Assembly: GCF_001278115.1 (NCBI RefSeq)
Contig: NZ_LIYD01000005.1
Location: 3,092,281-3,156,280, forward strand
Source: Flavobacterium akiainvivens
GTDB taxonomy: Bacteria; Bacteroidota; Bacteroidia; Flavobacteriales; Flavobacteriaceae
DNA length: 64,000 bases
Direction: 5' to 3'
A model generated the notes under the pieces. It made no database searches. It had not been told where the DNA came from and was given only the letters and a program-made list of their open reading frames with translations. Made by a program: the position numbers and the translations under genes. The first letter of the stretch is position 1. Every line of letters starts with the position of its first letter. Positions 23,722 to 31,288 of this stretch are shown one piece after another.

Positions 23722-23753
23722 CAAAGATAGTGATTTATTAATTTATTGAACAA
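23722..23753 (-). promoter_or_regulatory. Promoter of the Panacea module, TTG-N21-TATCTTTG
   Basis: The minus-strand -7 element TATCTTTG (23729-23722) is identical to that of the GNAT module, and the -33 side lies in ACAATAACTGTACCGTC. The start codon follows about 24 bases after the -7 element. Confidence 0.5.
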
Positions 23754-23764
23754 TAACTGTACCG

Positions 23765-24070
23765 TCTATGCAAAATTGCACAAAGGGCTTATTAATATTG
23801 ATTTTTACAGTATGTCAAAGAACTTTTTTCAGTTTTAGTTACACTCTGTTCGGCTTTGCCTCGAGTCAGTCGCAGTCGCAGTTTTCAGGAGCTTCACTCA
23901 AAACCCTTTATACACCCCGGACGATGTCTGGGGCTTTGGATAGTCTGACCCTTTCAGGGTCAGGCACACATAAAAAGCGCTTCGACTCCAAACACCTATA
24001 GCGGCGCTTCGACTCCCGATAGCTATCGGGACAGTGTGACAGAACCCACAACCCGCAACTCCCAACCCTA
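23765..24070. repeat. REP-like repeat cluster
   Basis: The gap upstream of the Panacea promoter contains a CAGGAGCTTCACTC unit, CGGACGATGTCTGGGGC, CTGACCCTTTCAGGGTCAG, two CGCTTCGACTCC units and CCCGATAGCTATCGGGA. No gene is seen; a 77-codon plus-strand frame in it is repeat-derived. Confidence 0.65.
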
Positions 24071-24077
24071 AACTAAA

Positions 24078-24326
24078 CTAAACACGCACAATACTGTCTA
24101 TAATCACATTGTTGTACGTGCCTTTAGAGCCGCTGATGTGGAACTCCATTTCGGCTACATCGCCGGGCAAAAAGTCCTGTAATATCTCGATTTTTGTGCC
24201 CAATGCCGAGGGGTAAAACACCCTGCCGGTTTCCTGCTCAAAATGCAGCTGCTGCACCGCAGTGCCTAATTTTGTGGTTTTTACTTCGCCTATGGCGGTT
24301 ATAATGCCTTTTATTTTGTAGTTCAT
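24078..24326 (-). CDS. Small OB-fold-like phage protein
   Basis: An 82-residue all-beta protein (MNYKIKGIITAIGEVKTTKL, VFYPSALGTKIEILQDF, VAEMEFHISGSKGTYNNVII). Strand spacing and the late G-T-Y-N-N-V-I loop resemble DUF3127-type single-strand DNA-binding OB folds and the next gene upstream. It probably takes part in phage DNA metabolism. Separated from its paralogue by a repeat. Confidence 0.6.
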   Translation of the reverse strand: MNYKIKGIITAIGEVKTTKLGTAVQQLHFEQETGRVFYPSALGTKIEILQDFLPGDVAEMEFHISGSKGTYNNVIIDSIVRV

Positions 24327-24329
24327 GAT

Positions 24330-24449
24330 TTAGAAGCCCCCCGCCCCCCAAAGGGGGAGTAGCCTCGGCTTACGGTTAATGGGGCGAATTTGATTAAACA
24401 CTGTTTTTTAGTCAATGAGCGGAGTTCCCCCCTTTGGGGGTTAGGGGGC
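24330..24449. repeat. Inverted CCCCCAAAGGGGG-type repeat pair
   Basis: GCCCCCCGCCCCCCAAAGGGG near 24340 faces CCCCCCTTTGGGGGTTAGGGGGC near 24430. The same unit pair flanks the gap at 33.46-33.56 kb. Each half is self-complementary and could terminate transcription. Confidence 0.75.
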
Positions 24450-24701
24450 TTACGCACTTTCTACTGCAAACGCCACCAGGTTGTTGTACTGTATGCCGCT
24501 GTTTTTACTGGTTTTACCCTCAAGGGTTACGCTTACCTGTATTTCGTCGTTTACCTTGTAGGGGCTAAGGTCGTCCATGCGGCGGCCGCGAAATTCTACA
24601 AAGGCTTTCTGCCTGTGGTCTGGCACCAGGGTTACTACTTTTTTTTCGTGGCCCGCTGTGTTGCGGTACTCAATGCTTTCAATGGTTCCGGTAATGGTCA
24701 T
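24450..24701 (-). CDS. DUF3127-like OB-fold protein
   Basis: An 83-residue protein: TITGTIESIEYRNTAGHEKK, VVTLVPDHRQKAFVEFRGR, then KVNDEIQVSVTLEGKTSKNSGIQYNNLVAF. This follows the DUF3127 pattern, a small OB fold thought to bind single-stranded DNA. It is the paralogue of the following gene and belongs to the early phage operon. Confidence 0.65.
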   Translation of the reverse strand: MTITGTIESIEYRNTAGHEKKVVTLVPDHRQKAFVEFRGRRMDDLSPYKVNDEIQVSVTLEGKTSKNSGIQYNNLVAFAVESA

Positions 24702-24900
24702 GGTTTTTTAGATTTAAAGATTGAATGATTTAAAAATTGAAAGATTTTGGTTGTTGGGAGCCTCTCCCCAGCCCTCTCCAAAGGAGAGGGTGTGAGCTTC
24801 ACTCCTGCTCCCCCGGATTGCATCCGGGGCTAATTTGCGCGACCCCTTCAGGGTCGGTTGGTCAATAGCTGCCGGGATAGCACTACTGTAAACTGCTGCC
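24702..24900. repeat. REP-like repeat cluster
   Basis: It contains GAGCCTCTCCCCAGCCCTCTCC with GGAGAGGGTGTGAGCTTCACTC, CCCCCGGATTGCATCCGGGGC and CGACCCCTTCAGGGTCG. No gene is supported. Confidence 0.7.
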
Positions 24901-24920
24901 TACTGAACATTGATCACTGA

Positions 24921-25118
24921 TCACTCTGTTATGCTAAACCGCTTATCTGCGTTAAAGAGCATTATTGCACTTAGTTCGGCCTGCTGGTCTAATACAGTGC
25001 CCGAACCCGGAGCCGCTATGTCCTCTTGTTCAACATCTTGTGTAGTACCCACGGTTGGGTTGTCATGCATCATTTCTTTTGCTTTGTATGGCAAATCTCT
25101 GGTTTTGAGAGGTAACAT
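24921..25118 (-). CDS. First gene of the early phage operon, hypothetical
   Basis: A 65-residue acidic protein (MLPLKTRDLPYKAKEMMHDN ... AIMLFNADKRFSITE) with no recognised motif. It lies about 100 bases downstream of a perfect minus-strand promoter. An overlapping plus-strand frame of 73 codons is less convincing because it lacks a promoter. May be a small antirepressor or regulatory protein; no direct evidence. Confidence 0.45.
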   Translation of the reverse strand: MLPLKTRDLPYKAKEMMHDNPTVGTTQDVEQEDIAAPGSGTVLDQQAELSAIMLFNADKRFSITE

Positions 25119-25173
25119 AAGGCCGACTTAAAGTAGCAGTTGTGTTAAAGTGTGATAATTTTCACACACAATG

Positions 25174-25203
25174 TTGTTTATTCCACTTTTAGTTTTACCT
25201 TTG
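25174..25203 (+). promoter_or_regulatory. Rightward (repressor) promoter, TTG-N19-TACCTTTG
   Basis: TTG at 25174-25176 and TACCTTTG at 25196-25203 with exact 19-base spacing. Transcription would cross the leftward early promoter on its way to the repressor gene, leaving a leader of about 105 bases. Confidence 0.65.
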
Positions 25204-25217
25204 TCATATCAACGATG

Positions 25218-25248
25218 CAAAGTTAAGTGCAATATTACACTTTTCAAA
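25218..25248 (-). promoter_or_regulatory. Leftward (early operon) promoter, TTTG-N19-TAACTTTG
   Basis: On the minus strand TTTG (25248-25245), 19 bases, then TAACTTTG (25225-25218), a perfect consensus. Its start point nearly coincides with that of the rightward promoter, so the two polymerases face each other. Confidence 0.7.
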
Positions 25249-25315
25249 GCGTTTTGATGTTAAATTTTCTACATGGTGTAGAAAATAATTTTACAATTAA
25301 TGCAAAGTGTTGATT

Positions 25316-26050
25316 ATGGAAGGTTTAGATATAAAACAGCGCCGCGAGCAGCTGGGGCTCACACAAAAGGAGTTGGGCGACCTGATTGGGGCAAGTCGGG
25401 AGACGATTATCAACTATGAGAAGGGGAAGCCAATTCCGAAGTCCAAAAGTGAAATATTACACAAAGTGCTTCAGGATGGTTCGCCTTACACCAAAAAAGT
25501 GGAAAATGCCGAAGTGGTAAAAATTTCTGACGACTTTGAAAACAAAAACGGCAATAAGTTTATTGAGCTGCCCAACGGGCAATATTATATGCTTATGCCC
25601 CTGGCCGAATTTAACATACAGGCCGGATTTTTAGACCATTACCAGGATGCCGATTTCCTTATGGACCTCAGCCAGCACGGCATTTTGGTAGACAAGCCGG
25701 TGCAGGGGCGCTATGTGGCCTTTCGCGTGGCGGGCGACAGCATGGATAATGACACCGGCAATGCCATTACCCGCAACAGCATTGTAAGCACCCGCGAGCT
25801 GCAAAGGCACCTGTGGAACAGCAAGTTGCGTTACCGCGACTTTCCATATTGGGTTATTTATACCACCCAAAGCAAGATGCCACTGCTTAAGGAAATCATA
25901 GAGCACAACACCCAGGAGGGCTATATTACCTGCCACAGCCTTAACGACAGCCCAGAGTTTACGGACTTCCGCCTGAATATGAACGACATACAGGCGCTGT
26001 TTTACGTGATAGACGTAAACCGGACAGTGAGTAAGAAGAAGGTTTATTAG
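25316..26050 (+). CDS. Prophage repressor, XRE-type HTH with S24/LexA-like C-terminal domain
   Basis: About 244 residues from MEGLDIKQRREQLGLTQKEL; an ATG three codons earlier is possible. Residues 1-60 form a Cro/CI-type HTH (LTQKELGDLIGASRETIINYEKG). The C-terminal domain carries FRVAGDSMDNDTG, with Ser142 in the GDSM motif of S24 peptidases, and a WVIYTTQSKMPLLKEI strand where the catalytic lysine may lie. Such repressors hold the lytic operon off and are inactivated in DNA damage or by antirepressors. It is divergent to the early operon with operators between them. Confidence 0.85.
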   Translation: MEGLDIKQRREQLGLTQKELGDLIGASRETIINYEKGKPIPKSKSEILHKVLQDGSPYTKKVENAEVVKISDDFENKNGNKFIELPNGQYYMLMPLAEFNIQAGFLDHYQDADFLMDLSQHGILVDKPVQGRYVAFRVAGDSMDNDTGNAITRNSIVSTRELQRHLWNSKLRYRDFPYWVIYTTQSKMPLLKEIIEHNTQEGYITCHSLNDSPEFTDFRLNMNDIQALFYVIDVNRTVSKKKVY

Positions 26051-26067
26051 GTAAAAGTTTGTTTTTC

Positions 26068-26113
26068 ATGTTACATCATGTTACATTTGTATATGTTTTT
26101 AACATGATGTAAC
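26068..26113. repeat. 46-bp repeat, left copy, upstream of fic (contains a 17-bp palindromic pair)
   Basis: ATGTTACATCATGTTAC is followed after 16 bases by its reverse complement ending at the fic start codon region; the perfect 17-bp arms are 26067-26083 and 26100-26116. The block matches the reverse complement of 27400-27445 at 42 of 46 positions by direct comparison. Confidence 0.85.
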
Positions 26114-27400
26114 ATGAAATTTGAAACTGCACCCGTGTTTGAGTTTACAGAAGTAGCTAAAGAAGAATATTTCCAAACATTTCTTGACCCTAAGATCATT
26201 GCATTTTTAAAAGAGTCTGACGATAGGTATTTTTATTGGTCTGACATCAAGTATAGACCTAATCTGCCCTATAATGCACTTAAAACATGGCAGATTATTA
26301 AAACCCATCGCTTTAAATCATTTGAAGATTTATTGTTTTCAAACCTACATTTCACTTATAATACAACATCTGCCATTCATGAGGCACTCCACAATTTCGA
26401 TCTAAAACTGGTAGGTAGTATTTACCAAAACACGATAACCCCTGAAGATCAAGCAAGTTATCTCAAAAATTCCATTATGGATGAGGCCATTGCTTCATCT
26501 CAGATTGAAGGGGCTGCTACAACAACGGATGTGGCACGGGACATGATTAAATCAGGCCGTTCGGCACGCAATGAATCAGAACAAATGATCCTGAACAATT
26601 ACAGGGCCATTACCGAAATTGAAAGCCGTACGGAAGAGCCGCTTTCGGTACAGCTTATCCTTGAAATACACCAGATTATGACGGCTAATACTGATGCAGC
26701 CAAATATTCAGGCAATTTCAGGAACCACCCCGTGCATATAACCGACCATGTAGACGGCGAGATTGCTTTTACTGCGCCGCCTTATGATGAAGTGCCGGAG
26801 CTTGTAGAGAGCCTGATTGATTTTATTAATGAAGACCGCACATTTATACACCCCATTATCAAAGCCTCCATCCTGCATTTTATGGTGGGCTACATTCACC
26901 CTTTTGGAGATGGTAACGGGCGTACCGCCAGGGCATTGTTTTACTGGTACATGATAAAAAAAGGGTATAATCTATTGAAACACATTTCTATATCGCGTGC
27001 TATAATGCAGTCGCGTACCAGCTATGATAAGGCCTTCTTAAAAACGGAGCATGATGATAACGACCTTACCTATTTTATTCTCTATTCGGTTAAAAGCCTG
27101 CGTGTTGCTTTTGAAAACCTTGTAAAATATACTGAGAAAAAGAAGGAAGAACGCAGCAGGGCCACATCTTTAGTGCCGCAGCTTATGGCGCAGGGGCTAA
27201 GCAAGCGTCAGGCCGACCTTGTGGCTTACCTCAACGCTAAACCGGCAGAACAAACAACCATTTCGGCCTACGCCGATAGCAACCATATAGTACGCCAAAC
27301 CGCCAGCCGTGATTTAACCGAACTGGAAGAAAAGGGCTGGCTTACCAAAATAAGGTCGGGCAAAGGGTTTTATTATACGTTGGCAAAATCTGTTAAGTAG
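26114..27400 (+). CDS. Fic family AMP-transferase with C-terminal winged-helix domain
   Basis: A 428-residue protein. The Fic core carries HPFGDGNGRTAR (catalytic His262). The N-terminal inhibitory motif SSQIEG (Ser128, Glu132, Gly133) makes this a class II, self-inhibited enzyme. Residues 360-428 hold a winged helix (SKRQADLVAYLNAKP, TASRDLTELEEKGWLTK) seen in many Bacteroidota Fic proteins. Fic proteins transfer AMP to target side chains, and some act as toxins. Here the start codon lies at the inner edge of a palindromic repeat, with a second copy just after the stop, so the winged helix may bind these sites for autoregulation. Confidence 0.9.
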   Translation: MKFETAPVFEFTEVAKEEYFQTFLDPKIIAFLKESDDRYFYWSDIKYRPNLPYNALKTWQIIKTHRFKSFEDLLFSNLHFTYNTTSAIHEALHNFDLKLVGSIYQNTITPEDQASYLKNSIMDEAIASSQIEGAATTTDVARDMIKSGRSARNESEQMILNNYRAITEIESRTEEPLSVQLILEIHQIMTANTDAAKYSGNFRNHPVHITDHVDGEIAFTAPPYDEVPELVESLIDFINEDRTFIHPIIKASILHFMVGYIHPFGDGNGRTARALFYWYMIKKGYNLLKHISISRAIMQSRTSYDKAFLKTEHDDNDLTYFILYSVKSLRVAFENLVKYTEKKKEERSRATSLVPQLMAQGLSKRQADLVAYLNAKPAEQTTISAYADSNHIVRQTASRDLTELEEKGWLTKIRSGKGFYYTLAKSVK

Positions 27401-27445
27401 TTACATCATGTTAAAAACAAACACAAATGTAACACGTTGTAACAT
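27400..27445. repeat. 46-bp repeat, right copy, inverted, immediately after fic
   Basis: Starts at the last base of the fic stop codon. In reverse complement it matches the left copy with mismatches at four internal positions. Includes TTACATCATGTTAAAAAC and GTAACACGTTGTAACATC. Confidence 0.85.
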
Positions 27446-27657
27446 CAAGTCTATTTTCAAGTTCCTCTCTCAACCCCAAAAACAGTTATTGTATTGATTA
27501 TCAAATAACAAAAATATTCTGTAGGCCTAATGTTGTGGTTGTCATGTTATTTTAGATTATAAAAACATTCAAAAACAGTACCTTTTGTAAAACATTTAGA
27601 TACCCTAAAATTTTGCGGTGCTACACCGTTTTCGCTACATTGCACCAAATTTAAGCA

Positions 27658-28788
27658 ATGAGCACAACAATACCCCAGCAGGCTTTGCCTACAAAGCCGC
27701 ACTTTGCCATATTAGACGGCCTTCGCGGCGTGGCAGCCCTTATGGTAGTGGCGTTTCACGTTATGGAAACCCACGCCCACGGCGACCCTGTACAACAGAT
27801 AATTAACCACGGCTACCTTGCGGTAGACTTCTTTTTCCTGCTCTCGGGCTACGTTATGGCCTATGCCTACCAGGATCGTTGGGAACGCATGAGCGTGGGC
27901 GAGTTCTTTAAGCGCCGCCTGGTGCGCCTGCAGCCCATGGTGGTTATGGGCATGATAGTGGGGGCTATATTCTTTTACTTTCAGCATAGCGAGGCAGCCG
28001 GTATGGGCAAAATAGCCGATACTCCGGTGTGGTATATGCTGGTTATCATGCTTATAGGCTTTACGCTGATACCGGTTCCGCCCTCAATGGACGTTAGAGG
28101 CTGGCAGGAAATGCACCCGCTCAACGGGCCGGGGTGGTCGCTTTTCTTTGAATATGTGGCCAACATTCTTTATGCCCTGATTGTGAGGCGCTTCTCTAAA
28201 AATGCACTGCGCGTTTTGGTTGTGTTGTCGGGTATAGTATTGATTCACTATGCTGTTACCAGCGAGCGGGGCGACGTTATAGGCGGGTGGAGCATTACGG
28301 CAGAACAGCTGCGCATAGGCTTTACCCGGGTTATGTTTCCGTTTTTTGCCGGTTTGCTGCTGTACCGCACTACTAAAATAACACGCATTAACAACGCCTT
28401 TTTATGGTGCAGCCTGCTGATTATAGCTGTGTTAGCCTTTCCGCGTGTGGGCGGTTATGACCACAAATGGGCAAACGGGCTGTATGATTCGCTTAGCATT
28501 ATCATCCTATTCCCTATTATTGTTTACATGGGTGCCAGCGGGCAGGTACACTCGGCCATTGGCCAAAAGGTGTGCAAGTTCCTGGGCGATATCTCCTACC
28601 CCATTTACATTACGCACTACCCCATTATTTACACCTATACGGCCTATGTGGCAAACGGCAAGGTACCCTTTGGCGAGGCGCTGCCCTGGGCACTGGTTAC
28701 GTTCTTTGGCAGTATAGCCCTGGCGTGGCTGTGCTTAAAGCTGTATGACGAGCCGGTGCGCAAATGGCTTAAGAAGAAGCTGGGGTAA
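27658..28788 (+). CDS. Acyltransferase 3 family membrane protein
   Basis: A 376-residue polytopic protein with about ten membrane segments. The start (ILDGLRGVAALMVVAFHVME) has the GLRG and helix-embedded histidine of the acyltransferase 3 (OafA/YrhL) family, and LAVDFFFLLSGYVMAYAY and SYPIYITHYPIIY are the usual later family blocks. These enzymes acylate sugars in surface polysaccharides or antibiotics. It has its own upstream region with TACATTG near 27634 as a possible -7 element. The substrate is unknown. Confidence 0.85.
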   Translation: MSTTIPQQALPTKPHFAILDGLRGVAALMVVAFHVMETHAHGDPVQQIINHGYLAVDFFFLLSGYVMAYAYQDRWERMSVGEFFKRRLVRLQPMVVMGMIVGAIFFYFQHSEAAGMGKIADTPVWYMLVIMLIGFTLIPVPPSMDVRGWQEMHPLNGPGWSLFFEYVANILYALIVRRFSKNALRVLVVLSGIVLIHYAVTSERGDVIGGWSITAEQLRIGFTRVMFPFFAGLLLYRTTKITRINNAFLWCSLLIIAVLAFPRVGGYDHKWANGLYDSLSIIILFPIIVYMGASGQVHSAIGQKVCKFLGDISYPIYITHYPIIYTYTAYVANGKVPFGEALPWALVTFFGSIALAWLCLKLYDEPVRKWLKKKLG

Positions 28789-28826
28789 GCGGGGAATTTG
28801 CTATCTTAGCATGAAATCCTCACACC

Positions 28827-29513
28827 ATGAAAAACCTCACATTCAACCTGTTATTATTGCTGTGCGGCCTTTGCTCTTTCGCGCAAACGGGCGCTATTGA
28901 AGTTACCGTAACCGACACCGTGTGGATGAAGCCCACATCATTTGAATACCTAGTAGAAGTAACGGCAAACGAAGGCTGGACCATTTATCCACCCTTAAGC
29001 GCCGATTCGGTATACAATGAGGAGGCCGATGCCCCTCAAAAACAGCAACATATCAAGGATTTAAAAGCATTCCTTACGAAAAAGAAATACACTTTTAAAG
29101 AGCCCCAAAACCCTATGCCGGGCCTTGGCCACTTAACTCCGGAAGGTATTGTAGTAACCCTTACAACCACTAAAGACCTGAAGCGCCTTAAGGCCGACAT
29201 CAAAACGCTTGATTATGCCCAGGGCCATTTGGGTGGCGCGCAATTTGGCGATGAAGCCCTTTATGATACTGCACTCTATACAAAATTGGTTAACCGCGCA
29301 CGCGCCAAGGCGCAGGCCATTGCTACAGCCAGCGGCCTTAAACCCGGCAAAATACTTGAGGTTAAAGAGGTTGAGCAACAAAAAGACATACAAGACCTGA
29401 ACATATATGATGTGTATTTTGTATTTAGTAAAGGCCGTGTGTTTGAAGACGAAAAAGGCAATGTGCATGGCGAACTGACCCGCACCATAACCGTAAAATT
29501 TGCGGCAGAATAG
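28827..29513 (+). CDS. Exported SIMPL-domain (DUF541) protein
   Basis: A 228-residue protein with the signal peptide MKNLTFNLLLLLCGLCSFAQ. The mature part has the SIMPL pattern: a first strand EVTVTDTVWMKPTSFEYLVE, a helix with LKAFLTKKKYTF and the characteristic LVNRARAKAQAIATASGLKPG helix followed by KILEVKEV. SIMPL proteins are periplasmic or surface oligomers of uncertain role. The next gene begins two bases after its stop. Confidence 0.75.
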   Translation: MKNLTFNLLLLLCGLCSFAQTGAIEVTVTDTVWMKPTSFEYLVEVTANEGWTIYPPLSADSVYNEEADAPQKQQHIKDLKAFLTKKKYTFKEPQNPMPGLGHLTPEGIVVTLTTTKDLKRLKADIKTLDYAQGHLGGAQFGDEALYDTALYTKLVNRARAKAQAIATASGLKPGKILEVKEVEQQKDIQDLNIYDVYFVFSKGRVFEDEKGNVHGELTRTITVKFAAE

Positions 29514-29515
29514 CT

Positions 29516-30064
29516 ATGAATAATGCTATAAATACCTTTATAGATAACCTGGATAAAAAATGGGCAACGATGTCCGGGGGCTTAATTAAAGATTCGAAAC
29601 AGTCTTTTAAAAACAGCCAGCTTATTGATTTCGAATCAGGAAAAATTACCGCCCCGAATAGTTTTGGAATTTATTTTATTGAGATCTATCCGCAAAAAGA
29701 TTTTGATTTTCAAGTATTTGAAGACAACTGGAAAAGCAACATCATAAAAACACCAAATATTATAAAGAATCGGATAACAGATAAATCAAACGAAAAATGG
29801 TATCCTTTCTATATTGGCAAGTCTGAAAAACTGTATTCAAGAATAAACGAGCATTGCTTTCATCAAGCAAATAAGACTACATATGGATTGAAGCTGGGGT
29901 GCAGGACAGAATTATTAAAACAGGCACAATTCAGGTTTAGTTTTTATGAGGTTGCCAATAGAAGTCCTGAAAATGTTAAGTTGAAAAGTGCATTACAATT
30001 CATTATCACGAATTTGGAAAAAGAACTAAGGGACGAACTAAAACCATGGATTGGAAAACAATAA
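29516..30064 (+). CDS. GIY-YIG-like nuclease-fold protein
   Basis: A 182-residue protein. GIYFIEIYP (GIY at 51-53) and WYPFYIGKSEKLYSRINEH (YIG at 99-101, Arg109, His113) resemble a GIY-YIG domain, with LEKELRDELKPW as the possible metal-binding glutamate helix. The 45-residue insert between GIY and YIG is much longer than the usual 10-20, so activity is unsure. The DNA is more AT-rich than its neighbours, suggesting recent gain. It starts two bases after the SIMPL gene and converges with dinB. Confidence 0.6.
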   Translation: MNNAINTFIDNLDKKWATMSGGLIKDSKQSFKNSQLIDFESGKITAPNSFGIYFIEIYPQKDFDFQVFEDNWKSNIIKTPNIIKNRITDKSNEKWYPFYIGKSEKLYSRINEHCFHQANKTTYGLKLGCRTELLKQAQFRFSFYEVANRSPENVKLKSALQFIITNLEKELRDELKPWIGKQ

Positions 30065-30068
30065 CATT

Positions 30069-31157
30069 CTAAAAATCAAACCGTAACTGTACCGCCACTG
30101 CCTTTTTAACCCCGGCCTCGTTGTTAAGGCTGCCCAGTGATATACCCAGCAGGCGTACCGATTCCTTGGGTTTTTCCTGGTAGAGGAGCTCTTTTACCAC
30201 CTCCATTATCAGGCTTTTATCTGATATAAAGTAGTGCAGGGTCTTGCTGCGGGTTTGCACGGTAAAGTCGGAGTACTTAATCTTGAGGGTCACCGTTTTG
30301 CCGGCAATTTTCTTTTTTTGCAGGCGGCGCACCAGCTCATCGGCTATGTGTTCCAGTTTTTCGAGCATAAACACCTCGCTCACAAGGTTTTCGTTAAAGG
30401 TATGCTCCGTCCCCACCGATTTTACAATGCGGTCGCTCTTCACTTCGCTGTTGTGTATGCCGCGCACCACATGGTAATAATAGCCCCCCGCCTTGCCAAA
30501 ATGCTGCGTGAGGTATTCTTCAGTCTTCTCCTTCAGGTCTTTACCGGTAAAAACACCCAGCTGGTACATTTTTTCGGTAGTAACCTTGCCCACACCATAA
30601 AACTTGCCAATGGGCAGGTCTTCAAGAAATTGCAGTACCTCATCAGGGTTTACCGTTTTCTGTCCGTTGGGCTTGTTATAGTCGCTGGCCACCTTGGCTA
30701 TGAACTTGTTAACGCTTATACCCGCCGATGCCGTTAAACCCGTTTCCTCAAATATCCTTTGGCGAATTTCCCGGGCAATCATGGTGGCGCTGGGGTTGCC
30801 TTTTTTGTTGACGGTCACATCAAGGTAGGCCTCATCCAGCGAAAGCGGTTCAACCTTATCGGTATAGTCTAAAAATATATTGCGGATTTTGCGGGAAATC
30901 TCGGTATACCGGTCAAAACGCGGCTTCACGAAAATGAGGTGAGGGCATCGTTTTTTGGCCAGTATGCTGCTCATGGCACTACGCACGCCAAACTTTCGCG
31001 CTTCATAACTGGCTGCGGCCACCACTCCCCTTGTACCGCCACCCACGGCAATAGGCAGCCCGCGCAGCTCGGGGTTATCAAGCTGCTCTACAGAAGCATA
31101 AAAGGCATCCATATCTACATGGATTATTTTGCGCTGTATAAGGAGTGGGGTTTCCAT
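30069..31157 (-). CDS. dinB: DNA polymerase IV (Y-family translesion polymerase)
   Basis: A 362-residue protein with Y-family motifs: HVDMDAFYASVEQLDNPELR at the start (metal-binding Asp), AASYEARKFGVRSAMS, EPLSLDEAYLDVT with the second catalytic Asp-Glu, ASAGISVNKFIAKVASDYNKP, a HhH region KFYGVGKVTTEKM and a little-finger domain ending AVQLRFDF, which could serve as a clamp-binding tail. It bypasses lesions with low fidelity. A TAATTTTG element lies only four bases before the ATG, so the mRNA may be leaderless. Confidence 0.95.
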   Translation of the reverse strand: METPLLIQRKIIHVDMDAFYASVEQLDNPELRGLPIAVGGGTRGVVAAASYEARKFGVRSAMSSILAKKRCPHLIFVKPRFDRYTEISRKIRNIFLDYTDKVEPLSLDEAYLDVTVNKKGNPSATMIAREIRQRIFEETGLTASAGISVNKFIAKVASDYNKPNGQKTVNPDEVLQFLEDLPIGKFYGVGKVTTEKMYQLGVFTGKDLKEKTEEYLTQHFGKAGGYYYHVVRGIHNSEVKSDRIVKSVGTEHTFNENLVSEVFMLEKLEHIADELVRRLQKKKIAGKTVTLKIKYSDFTVQTRSKTLHYFISDKSLIMEVVKELLYQEKPKESVRLLGISLGSLNNEAGVKKAVAVQLRFDF

Positions 31158-31161
31158 AGTG

Positions 31162-31169
31162 CAAAATTA
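31162..31169 (-). promoter_or_regulatory. -7 promoter element TAATTTTG of dinB
   Basis: On the minus strand the element is followed by CACT and then the ATG. The spacing puts the transcription start at or next to the start codon. Confidence 0.5.
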
Positions 31170-31275
31170 CGGCAAAAACAGCCCCACGAATTACATTAAT
31201 CTTCTAATTGTTAGAAAATTTGCATAATTAAAGTTGATTTTCAAAATCAAATGTTTATCTTTAGTGAAACTTTTA

Positions 31276-31283
31276 TATCTTTG
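31276..31283 (+). promoter_or_regulatory. -7 promoter element TATCTTTG of the HigBA-like pair
   Basis: A perfect TAnnTTTG, followed after TATTT by the GTG start of the toxin-like gene. Suggests a leaderless or very short leader transcript. Confidence 0.5.
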
Positions 31284-31288
31284 TATTT

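Larger units (their letters stand above)
25150..25285. promoter_or_regulatory. Operator region of the prophage repressor switch
   Basis: Three dyads lie between the early operon and the repressor: GTGTGATAATTTTCACAC (25150-25167), AAGTGCAATATTACACTT (25225-25242) and a perfect 9-bp inverted repeat TTTTCTACA/TGTAGAAAA with a three-base spacer (25265-25285). The second sits between the -33 and -7 elements of the early promoter. They are likely repressor binding sites. Confidence 0.6.

Noticed and set aside
24910..25131. 73-codon plus-strand frame opposite the first early phage gene
   Set aside because: It has no promoter of its own and ends in the switch region. The minus-strand frame follows a consensus promoter, so I kept that one, with modest confidence.
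1..25300. Mu-like or transposable phage
   Set aside because: No transposase A/B genes or Mu-type head genes are visible. The terminase and repressor point to a siphophage-type prophage.
26068..27445. Insertion sequence
   Set aside because: The inverted repeats flank only a fic gene and there is no transposase. The repeats are built like operators, so I report them as repeats only.
27658..30064. Prophage right boundary or attachment site near 26-30 kb
   Set aside because: No integrase, tRNA gene or matching direct repeat was found; the left end of the phage lies outside the window.
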